This document shows positions 55,730 to 64,000 of a stretch of DNA of 64,000 bases, piece by piece; the stretch's first letter is position 1, and the number at the start of each line of letters is the position of its first letter. Under the pieces are notes generated by a model. The model was not told the origin of the DNA. It was given only the letters and a program-made list of their open reading frames with translations, and ran no database searches. Both the position numbers and the translations under genes were made by a program. This DNA is from Byssothecium circinans (lineage: Eukaryota; Ascomycota; Dothideomycetes; Pleosporales; Massarinaceae), in NCBI GenBank assembly GCA_010015675.1, contig ML977061.1, positions 1-64,000 on the forward strand, given 5' to 3'.

Positions 55730-57223
55730 TCAATCTCCCAGAGCCCCTATCATTCTCTCAAGCACCGTATCCGTAAACGTCCAGACAGCACTGCTATAAT
55801 ACCCCGTCCAACTCCTGCCAGTCCACCACGTACTTCTCCATCCCTGCAGTCCATACAGTTTCTGCACAAATCCATTCTCCAATTCCGTCCTCCCTCTCGG
55901 CCATGTGACACCCGTGTGATCCGCAAATGCTCTAAAGTCAATCTCACAGTTTGCAGTATAATTCAGCGTCCGCGCGTCGACCAAGTTCTGCACATTCTGG
56001 GCAACCGTAGCCTTAACCTCATCATGCGTAATGGAGTAATTAGTCGAAAACAGCATGCGGAAGAGCTGCATCCCGCCCGGGCCCGTGGAGTCCAAGCGCA
56101 GCGTATACGGGTAATCACGAACAGCGAGATAGTTCGCGGGAGCGGCGGTAGGAGGCAAGTACTGCACGGAAAAGTTCTCTGGAATACACGGGATGTGTAC
56201 CACGGCGACGAACGACCAACTCGGCGCCCACGACGCAAACACCTCTGTCTCTCTGGCGTCTTCGGCGAAAGTTCTCAGGTTCTTTGCGTGGTGAGGGTAC
56301 GGCGTCCAGAGGACTTGTTTCGCGTGGATCACCGCGTCGCCCTGCGGCGTGGAGACGACGAGCCGCGCGCCGGTGCTGTTCCTCTCTGCGCGTTTCACGG
56401 ACGCGTTGAGGTAGATGTCGTTTTTGAGGAGCGCGTGGGCGCGCTGGTATAAGAGGCTGTTTGAGCCTTGGGGTGCTACTAGCGTCCCGTCCAGTACGCC
56501 CCTTGTTATCGGCGCCCCGAAGGCTTGGATCACGTCCAGAGTCAGGATCTGAGCGAGGCCGCCGACGCCAACGTCCGAGATGGCGGCGATCCGGGGCACG
56601 GCGGCTTCGACGCCATGCGTTCGAGCGAAATCGCCGAACGGGGTCAGGAATTCGGCGGGGATGGCGGTGGGGGCGGGGAAGTTCCAGTACCCTGGCTCGA
56701 GCAGGCTTTCGTGCTCTTCGACGAATTCCAACCAGGTTCTGAAGGCGGCGGTCGTGGCGGCGCTGGATGGGGGGGTGTATGTGGTCAGCAGGGCGCCGGT
56801 GGTGATGTCGACGTTTAGGGTGGTTAGGGCGCGTCGCGCCGGGACGGCGGTGCTGAGGTTGAATCGCGAGAAGAAGGAGGGGGCCGCGCCGTAGTTGATG
56901 TAGGATTGTACGCCGTACTCGATTGTCGTGTTGGTGGTGGGGACTGTGTAGGTGTCGGTGTGGCCGCCGAGACGGGGCGAGGATTCGATTATGAGGATGC
57001 TTTTGTGGAGGTCTTCGCGGAGGCGCACGCCGGCGTAGGTTCCGGAGGCGCCGCCGCCGATTATTGCGACGTCGACGTTGACGGTGGTGGGGATGGTGTT
57101 GGTGTTGGTGTTGGTGTTGGTGACAGGGAGTGTTTGTTCGTTGATGGCGGCGGCGGCGGCGATGAGGGTGGAATAGACGACGGTGCGGGAGAGGAAGGGA
57201 TGGAGAAGGAGTTTAGGAAACAT
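55730..57223 (-). CDS. Secreted FAD-dependent oxidoreductase (flavin amine oxidase-like)
   Basis: Single exon of 497 residues from ATG 57223 (MFPKLLLHPFLSRTVVYS); the longer frame upstream also has a Met but the signal peptide (to about residue 27, IAAAAA) fixes this start. A TNTNTNTNT stretch is coded by GGTGTT repeats. The Rossmann site DVAIIGGGASGTYAGVRL at about 48-65, the second FAD block ESSPRLGGHTDTY and the C-terminal region are typical of NAD_binding_8/amine-oxidase-like proteins, many of which are annotated as beta-cyclopiazonate dehydrogenase-like. About ten N-glycosylation sequons fit secretion. Substrate unknown. It is tail to tail with Urb2, 158 bp apart. Confidence 0.88.
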   Translation of the reverse strand: MFPKLLLHPFLSRTVVYSTLIAAAAAINEQTLPVTNTNTNTNTIPTTVNVDVAIIGGGASGTYAGVRLREDLHKSILIIESSPRLGGHTDTYTVPTTNTTIEYGVQSYINYGAAPSFFSRFNLSTAVPARRALTTLNVDITTGALLTTYTPPSSAATTAAFRTWLEFVEEHESLLEPGYWNFPAPTAIPAEFLTPFGDFARTHGVEAAVPRIAAISDVGVGGLAQILTLDVIQAFGAPITRGVLDGTLVAPQGSNSLLYQRAHALLKNDIYLNASVKRAERNSTGARLVVSTPQGDAVIHAKQVLWTPYPHHAKNLRTFAEDARETEVFASWAPSWSFVAVVHIPCIPENFSVQYLPPTAAPANYLAVRDYPYTLRLDSTGPGGMQLFRMLFSTNYSITHDEVKATVAQNVQNLVDARTLNYTANCEIDFRAFADHTGVTWPRGRTELENGFVQKLYGLQGWRSTWWTGRSWTGYYSSAVWTFTDTVLERMIGALGD

Positions 57224-58040
57224 TGTTTGGAGAGGAGACGGAGTGCTCTGGGCTCGAACATGGTCTTCTGTGCCATTTTGCTTCTTATAATTTTTTGAAT
57301 TCCCGGGGGAGGTGAACTGTCCAATGGTCAGACCATGCAGGATGACTGCAGATTGGGGAGTATAAGGCAGCATCTATATGCTATCGCAAGCGAGTTCTGG
57401 ATGAGGATTCTTACCGCTAAGGCGGATAAGTGCATTGTTGATATTACTGACCCCGCTTCGACGAGCTCTGGGCGTGATGTTGAATGAGTGGCTGGCGCTG
57501 GAAGCGTTCAGCCCGCCTTTCAATATTAGGATATATAGCCTCCAGGCACTGATGCCGTCGAGGAGAACATCGAATCCATTGTGTCCAGGTATGTCTTTGT
57601 CACGTGACAGATAGAAATCCGTTTACAAGTGCTCGGACATTGAACCCGTGGAAGACTATGGGCCACGGCAAGTTGAGAGATTTTTTGTGCTTTATTCATA
57701 GGTCGCCTACTAAGTACCATCGTTCTCGAGGGATCGTGTTATTTCCGAGAGCAGAAACGATCAATTTGCACTCTTGCCAACATGACCACTTCAAAGTTTG
57801 GAGGATTCTGAAGTGGTCCTCTCCTCAATTGTCTATTATGATAGAATCATGTACCATGGCTCGGTTTAGTTTATACTTTCTACCTCTTAAGTTATTGAAC
57901 GTGCAAAATAGAGAGACCGTGATCTATTTGTTGATAATACATACTATAGCTATCGACCATTCCCAAAATGACAGCAACTCTATATGAGAAAGTACTTAGA
58001 CGTAACCTAGCATCGTGTTGCTCTGCAGCGCTCAGCTAAC
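57224..58040. other. Intergenic, no gene seen
   Basis: About 800 bases from the oxidoreductase promoter to the decayed transporter. It is AT-rich from 57780 on. No domain-bearing frame. Confidence 0.45.
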
Positions 58041-58717
58041 ATCGGAGAACAGCACACTACAGCTTTCCGAAAAGCCCCTGCGGCCTCGCCAACTTGCTCG
58101 ACAACGCAATGATCCCCAACGGTCCATTTACTGGTGGGCCAACAAATGACGATTCCAGGAGCAGCAGCACACTTGTTAAAATATTGCGAACAGCACCCAG
58201 GACGGAGAATTAAAGGATGCCCATCGCAAACCTCACGAGCAGTGCCTGTACGAGCATGAAGTGCCAGTACTTGGTGCAGAGACTTAGCATCATGATGCCA
58301 AAGAAACAGGCCAGAGCAACGGGATGCATAGTCTATTGACGCTTCAGTGTTACTATCCTAAAGGTACGACATGATCGGGATGCAGTTTACCTATGCGCTA
58401 TAGCGATCAAATAGTGGAGCTCCTATCATGCCCATGGTGAACCGCATAAACCAGCCTAGCGATCTAAGCCAGGTGATTTTATCTGTGGAATCCTCTCGGA
58501 TTTGGTGCGTCACGTAGTATTCTCGGAAGTTAACGTATGCGCTGAAGCCCAGGCCGCAGAAGAAGATACATGCACCTCCTAGAGCTACCAGCCATGCCTC
58601 GATACCCCCTTCTGGAGATGCACCGGCACTAGGGTCGAACTTGGGGGTATGCGATGCATCTGTCGCTTTCTATTCGTCTGAGCCGGCACTGATACTCTAT
58701 TCTTTGATGGCGGCCAT
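58040..58717 (-). pseudogene. MFS monocarboxylate-type transporter pseudogene, truncated
   Basis: From ATG 58717 the minus strand reads MAAIKE-stop-SISAGSDE-stop-KATDASHTP, then EGGIEAWLVALGGACIFFCGLGFSAYVNFREYY, a first helix typical of Mch/monocarboxylate MFS proteins, followed by MGMIGAPLFDR. A further block, MMLSLCTKYWHFMLVQALLVRFAMGIL, ends in TAA, then resumes with QYFNKCAAAPGIV in a shifted frame. The two early TAGs fit CAG to TAG and the TAA fits CAA to TAA. Only the first four or so of twelve helices remain. The gene is dead; ancestral substrate would be a small carboxylate or similar compound. Confidence 0.7.
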
Positions 58718-59056
58718 AGCGGGTTAAATATTGGTTGTTCGACTTGGTGGTAGCGGACGCTCTCTGCAATATCCTCTATTGAAAAGTTTGCCATGGCTTC
58801 TTATATGCCCAGTAAAGAGCCGTGATGGGCCATGCCCACTCGGATATAGGCTCGAATTCACCGAAGTTGAGATTGTGGATGGGGTGATAACGGCGGGCTG
58901 GCGTTCGGGCGTCGGAGATAAGCAGGCGGAAAATGGACATAAATATCGGCGTGCCCGTCATCCCCGCCATTATTCCCGCCTCCCTCGCCAAAGTCCATCG
59001 CATACATCGCATCTATCACACTTTCGCTAGACTATTCACATCTCAGTTCAAACGCA
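58718..59056. promoter_or_regulatory. Former divergent promoter between the transporter relic and the regulator
   Basis: 340 bases lie between the relic start at 58717 and the ATG at 59057. Divergent placement of a transporter and a Zn2Cys6 regulator often means shared control. No CGG-type inverted or direct repeat could be assigned with confidence. Confidence 0.35.
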
Positions 59057-61829
59057 ATGGAGAATACAACCCAGCAGCATACGCCCCAGCGCCGTCGAAG
59101 AAGAAGACCGGCGGTGTGAGTTCCGGCCCCCTCGGACTCAGACTCTCAGAGCCATCGCGCTAACGGGCGTCCGAACCAGGTCCTGCGTGCTCTGCAGACG
59201 TCGGAAAATTCGGTGCAATCGAGAGGCGCCTTGCAGCAACTGCGTCAAATCGAAGAGTGCTTGTGCGTACGATAGTTTACCGTATGTTGGCAATAGAATT
59301 GAGCAACATTCCGACGTCTCCTGATCATCGCCCAGTACTTCGTTGTCGCCTCTCACCAACACTTCGGAGGCAGATTTGGTCGGTCGGATCAGGGAGCTGG
59401 AACAGCAGGTACAGAGAGTCACTGCCCAACCTAGGCTTTCTCAATCTGGATCTCCTCAATCTGGTCAGTCTCAGTCCGAACAGTCTCCGTCTCGACTCGG
59501 TGGGCAAACTCGACTACCTCCTACGCCAGTCTCCGGAGGGACGATAGGGGGCCAGAATCTTACGTTATTATTTCAACAAAATGCGCCATCTGTAGCACGT
59601 GATCTCCATGTCAAAGAGAGCTCTCAGATAGGAGGCACGTTCTATATCCACCATGGCGACCCTTCCCTTGGCCAGAGGGCTGATATTAACCGCAGCGTAT
59701 CGGTACGTAATATGTAGCAACACCCCTCAGGTTACATTTCGCTGACTTCCGTCGTCATTGTTCAGGTATGTTCTTTACCTTCTATGGTGACATAAGCATG
59801 CATACAGTGAAGGCGACACGGATTGACACCCTCTCGGACGAGCTTTGCTTACTTTCCGTCAGCATAAGAAGCGCATGTTCGGCCAAAGCCATTGGATCAA
59901 CTCCTGCGTAATTTTATGCTTAGAGGTTATAAAGCTGGTCGAAGAGTATGCGCGGGACGACAGCGCCAGTGTTGTTACCGGATTGCAGCGTTGTAAACAT
60001 TTCGCAAGACAGATAAAAACGCAGCGTATGTATTCGGGGACCCCTATGGCAGAGCTCCGCTGACTATTTATTCCCCACGCTTAGGTACCCCACAATGGCC
60101 GTGCACACCAACGCCTGAGCTTCCCCCAAAAGCTATCGCTGACGAGCTTCTCGAATGCTACCTCCGTACGAGCGAAAGCCTGTACCGCGTCCTCCATGTG
60201 CCGTCATTTCTAAGCCAATATGAAACTGTGTGGATAGATAATGCCGCATCTGATCCGACTTTTCTTGTGTTGCTGAAGCTGGTACTCGCGATTGGCGCTG
60301 CGTCATACAATGACACCTTCACGCTGCGTCCATCAGCTATACGATGGGTGTACGTAATTCAAACTGACGCGCCTCACCATGAGCTTTACTAATTTTATAA
60401 TAACTGCGCAGTTATGAAGCCGAAGCTTGGTTGGCAAACCCGACTCTTAAACATCGATTGGGACTACAGTACTTCCAGATATATTGCCTCCTGGTGTTAG
60501 CCCGCGAATCAACTGCTGTTGGCGAAGACCTCGTTTGGATATCAACAGGTGGTCTGTTCCGAGCCGCCGTACACATGGGTCTGCATAGAGATCCTGCTCA
60601 TTTCCCCCCACGAAGTCATTTTGCAAACGAAATGCACCGAAGAATATGGAACACAATCATAGAGTTGTGTTTGCAAGCCAGTCTAAATCACGGAGGGCCA
60701 CCTTTGATGTCGCTGGCGGACTTCGACACAAATCCACCAAGCAACTTTAACGATGACCAGCTCACTGAAAAACATGCACTTCCGAGACCAGAGAGCCAAC
60801 ACACCCAAGCCTCGATTGCCATAGCACTTCGAAAGACGTACCCCATCCGTCTCGCAATCACCAAGTTCCTCAATTGCATCGGTACCGCCAGCTCGTATGA
60901 CGAGACCCTTCGTCTCGACGCTGAGTTTCGACAGTCATATAAAGGTCTTCGTAGCGCGTTCCAGGGCTTCAACTGCACGTCTGATAGGACGGCGTCGCAG
61001 GTCGCACTCCGATTGGCGGACGTGATACTCCAGCGCTATCTGACTGCACTTCACATGCCCTTTTATGGCTCGGCACTGAACGATTCGGCCCATGCATACT
61101 CACGAAAAGTGGCACTCGACGCATCGCTAAAGGTTTGGTATGCGATGAATCCCTTATCGGATGCAATGCATTCGGAAGGTCCTCTTGAGGAGGGCATTCT
61201 TGGACGTCTATGTATATGCGCATCGGGATTCCTCCGCATCTCGGTCTTGCAAGCCCTCCTCTTAGCTTCAGTTGAACTGCGACAACAGGTGAAAGATGAT
61301 GATGGCTTTGGACCTGTGCCTCTGAGGCGCGACCTCCTTGCCATTGTCCAAGACGGCAAGACTTGGCATTTGAAGTGCGTTGAGGCCGGTGAGACCAATA
61401 TCAAGGGTTACATTTTTGCGGTCCTCCTGTGCGCGAACATTGAAGGACTCATGAAAGGCCTTGAACGACCCGAGCTGGCAGCTTTCTTGATATCGCATGC
61501 ACATGAAGCAGAGCTACAATGCTTCGAAATTCTAAAAAATATGCTGGATCAGAGCCAGCCAGAGCAGAATATCGAGTCGCTTGGTCAGATGTCGCTTGAG
61601 ACTACACCAGGTTCTTTGGAAGGTTGGGATTTTATGGTGAGTGGTGCAGCTCCTTTTCCAAAGCCTGAATTCGATTACCCTTGAACGGAGTAAACGAACT
61701 CCATTACATTATTATTGAGCCTGTTGGCTGACTATGTAGTTGCCCGGCATGGGTTTGGGTGACGGAAACGTCGATCCTCTGGCATGGATGTTCGATCAAG
61801 CAAGCACGCAGGCGTCATATCTTTGGTAA
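59057..61829 (+). CDS. Zn2Cys6 transcription factor with fungal_trans domain
   Basis: Seven exons, 59057-59115, 59180-59281, 59336-59702, 59863-60025, 60085-60349, 60412-61636 and 61740-61829, in consistent phase, encode 756 residues. Residues 22-48 form the binuclear zinc cluster Cys-x2-Cys-x6-Cys-x5-Cys-x2-Cys-x6-Cys (CVLCRRRKIRCNREAPCSNC), preceded by a basic arm PQRRRRRRPAVS. A short coiled-coil dimerisation helix (DLVGRIRELEQQVQRVT) follows. The fungal-specific middle domain includes RMFGQSHWINS, LECYLRTSESLYRVLHVPSF, AVHMGLHRDPAHF and EMHRRIWNTIIELCLQASL, similar to xylanolytic activator-type regulators. The C-terminus DPLAWMFDQASTQASYLW is a possible activation segment. It likely regulates neighbouring catabolic genes; target unknown. 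Confidence 0.9.
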
Positions 61830-62679
61830 ATCCGGATCAAAACACAGTTTGTCGCGTACCTTTTTTCCTTTCCGAAACGCGGAGTGTGTTGTAATCGAGC
61901 CACCTCACAACCTTTGGCCATTTCAATGTGGAGGTCCGCCGACAAGATGCAACGTCGATATCACCCTTCGCACAAGTGTACATTAAAATCTCCAAGCCTG
62001 TAATTTAGAAGCAAAAAGTTCTACATATAAAAAGCATTGAGTGAAACCCGAAATTTTCCCTCAAGAAGAATCCGATTTGTCACTGTCCACAATAATGCCT
62101 ATCGTATCGATCGATTACAGATCTCCGGCTCCTGATCTCGATCCGCGACCCAGCCAAGTTGATCTACACCAGTGTGCATGCTCAACCTTGAGAAGTACCA
62201 ATCGGAAGCCGCCTGTCCTCCCAAATAATCCTCCGCACCGGCGGAAGCCAAGTTCCGATGGTAAGGCCATGTTGCATCACAGCCCTTAATCATGATGCAT
62301 ATAAGGCCACGGACATGAGCAACGACACCGATCTTTTCTTTGCGTTCAACGGCAAACATTTCGGCGCTGTTATCGTCAAATACCCGTCGCTAGAGGTCTT
62401 GAGAAAATGGTGATCTCGAAACCGCGGACAAGCGCATCAACTTGTGGGACGAAATATCGGATTGATCGCGTTCGATGAGATGGATGCAGAAGAAGTATAT
62501 GTTGTAAATGAACGGTTGTCTGTAGACCGACGTAATAGAAAGCGATACTCTATTCTCATTACACATGCTACTATGTAAACGAACGGCTAGCTATAGACCG
62601 ATGATGCGAAATGCGAAACTCCAGTCTCCCTCTAAATGCTACAATGCAAAACGCCCCCAAAGTCTATTAGAGGTGGCTT
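61830..62679. other. Intergenic, no gene seen
   Basis: About 850 bases between convergent genes. Open frames at 62041-62289 and 62099-62359 show no family resemblance. The region should hold both 3' untranslated ends. Confidence 0.45.
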
Positions 62680-64000
62680 TTACCACGCCAAAACCTCCTT
62701 CTGCTCTCCACAAGCCAAGCCCGCACAGAACTCCTCATCCTCGTCACTGGTCTTGGTGTCCCCTCCCATCTTCTGCTTCGCCGGCCAGATCTCCTTGCCG
62801 GCCTTCTTCTCCTGCGCGGCATGTTCCATAATCACCTCCCTCGTCGTTTTCTGGAAGAACAGAGGCGCCTTCTCGAACTTGGGGTGCAGCTGACCGTTGA
62901 CAAACACGCCGCGTTCGAGATTCTTCTGCGCGTTGGTGCAGAGCGCCTTGTCCTCGCGCATCACACGCTCGTACATGTCGGCGACGAGGTGGAAGTCCTC
63001 GTCGCTGGAGTTCTTGTTGCGGTAGATCTCGTAGTACATTGACGACTTGAGAGGGCCGTTGGGAAGGAATTTTTGGACCATGATGAAATGTTTGCTGCAG
63101 TGGGTTAGCTAAAGGATCTCAATTGTAGTTTTGCTCGCGAGCGGGAACGGGAATGCTGTGTGAGTACTTACGAGGCTGTCATCGACGACGCTGGGTAGTA
63201 GTATGTGCTGTGTGTCTGCAGGCCCCTCTCAATCTGCTCCGGGGTCGCAGTGCAATGGTGCTGGATGTGGCCGTCCTTCAAGTCGCTGTCAAAGGATTCG
63301 AGGTTGATGAAGTCGGGGACATCAGGGTGCGTGGTCGGGCAGTGGTAGCACTCGTTGAAGTTATCAGCCAGGATCTTCCAGTTGTAGGAGCCTTCGAGCT
63401 CGTATGTGTGGTCGAGCACGTAGTCGTCGAAGTTGATGCCTGCATATCGGTCCTGCTTGTCGACATTGTCGAAGTGTGCCTCCCAAGAAACTTCAGGGGT
63501 TTCCTGTGAGAATTGTGTTAGTGATGTTGTCATGAAGAAGGATGAGTGGGGGGAAACTATACCTTTCCGTCCAGGTTGATCCAGATGAAGCCATTGATGT
63601 CTTCCTTGACATGAATGCGGAGCAGACCGTTCTCCTCTTTCTTGAAGTCCAACTCCTGATACCCCGGTGCCTTCGCCAACTTTCCGTTCAACCCGTAGCT
63701 CCATCCGTGGTACCTGCAAGCCAGAATCTTCGCCTTGCCACTGTTCTTGTCACCCTCGATGACGGGGTAGGCGCGATGGCGGCACACGTTGTGGAAAGCG
63801 TTGATCTTGCCCTCGCGGTCTTTTGTCACAATGATGTCGAAGCCGGCGATGGTGTATCGAAGCCAGTCTCCGGTCTCGGCGAGACGCATCTTGTGAGTGA
63901 GGAAGAGCCATCGCTTGGAGAAGATGGCGCGGCGCTCGAAGTTGTACATATCTTGCGATGTGTACCATGATGCCGGGAGGGCACGCACGGGTGCTTGTGT
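62680..64000 (-). CDS. Rieske [2Fe-2S] ring-hydroxylating oxygenase, alpha subunit-like (5' end outside window)
   Basis: Exons 63563-64000 (open at the edge), 63172-63503 and 62680-63094, introns 59 and 77 bp, give at least 394 residues. The Rieske motif is NVCRHRAYP...ILACRYHGWSYGLNG (Cys-x-His, then Cys-x2-His). The catalytic domain shows NWKILADNFNECYHCPTTHPD, with the two His of the mononuclear iron site and the bridging Asp/Glu region. The C-terminal block EVIMEHAAQEKKAGKEIWPAKQ is specific to the fungal branch. Relatives are choline/carnitine/betaine-type monooxygenase-like enzymes using an external reductase; substrate here is unknown. It is convergent with the Zn2Cys6 gene and probably its target or cluster mate. 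Confidence 0.9.

Noticed and set aside
1..64000. tRNA, rRNA, CRISPR arrays or riboswitches
   Set aside because: I looked for tRNA T-arm-like GGTTCGAAT patterns, regularly spaced direct repeats and rRNA-like stretches and found none I could support; a covariance-model scan would be decisive.

Overview
The window is nuclear DNA of a filamentous ascomycete (Pezizomycotina; a dothideomycete such as a Pleosporales species is my best guess, not proven). Supporting this: genes with many 45-115 bp introns carrying GTAAGT-type donors and CTAAC/CTGAC-type branch sites; fungal-only families (DUF6601, 2EXR/F-box-like proteins, NACHT-ankyrin proteins, Zn2Cys6 regulators); and transposon relics whose stop codons almost all fit C-to-T or G-to-A change, as left by repeat-induced point mutation (RIP).

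Layout. 1-1.27 kb: 5' part of a dead Fot1/pogo-like transposon on the minus strand. 1.6-4.1 kb: a TMEM205/DUF4149-like membrane protein and a secreted rhamnogalacturonan acetylesterase (CE12). 4.3-12.2 kb: one 14-exon minus-strand gene, split into many open frames, encoding a roughly 2,266-residue NLR-like protein: SesB-type alpha/beta hydrolase, NACHT with degenerate Walker A and B, a long ankyrin array, an acidic tract and a Gln/Pro/Tyr/Ser-rich prion-like tail. It is divergent to a DUF6601 membrane protein (12.6-13.7 kb). 14-16.1 kb: two small F-box/2EXR-like proteins. 17.0-17.5 kb: a small secreted crystallin-like protein.

17.5-32.6 kb is an accessory, partly AT-rich zone: a nonsense-interrupted ORF, two paralogous Cys/His small-domain proteins (one with a 21-bp minisatellite coding a 7-residue repeat), a shared ~100-bp repeat, a truncated MFS gene, a large fungal membrane protein with a damaged 5' end, a complete RIP-mutated Fot1-like element with TA duplication just upstream of it, and the C-terminal remnant of a HET-E-like WD40 NLR split by a 700-bp terminal-inverted-repeat element.

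33-57 kb is core genome: STRAP-like WD40 protein, RNA 3'-phosphate cyclase, an MDL1-like mitochondrial ABC exporter, a cupin protein, a diflavin-reductase-like protein without an FMN domain, a Cys-rich single-pass surface protein, the MICOS subunit Mic10 divergent to Urb2/Npa2, and a secreted FAD oxidoreductase. 58-64 kb: a decayed MFS monocarboxylate-type transporter, a Zn2Cys6 regulator and the 3' part of a Rieske oxygenase (running off the right edge) could be the remains of a small catabolic cluster.

Exon joins were worked out by hand from splice sites, phase and family resemblance; no alignment or RNA evidence was available.
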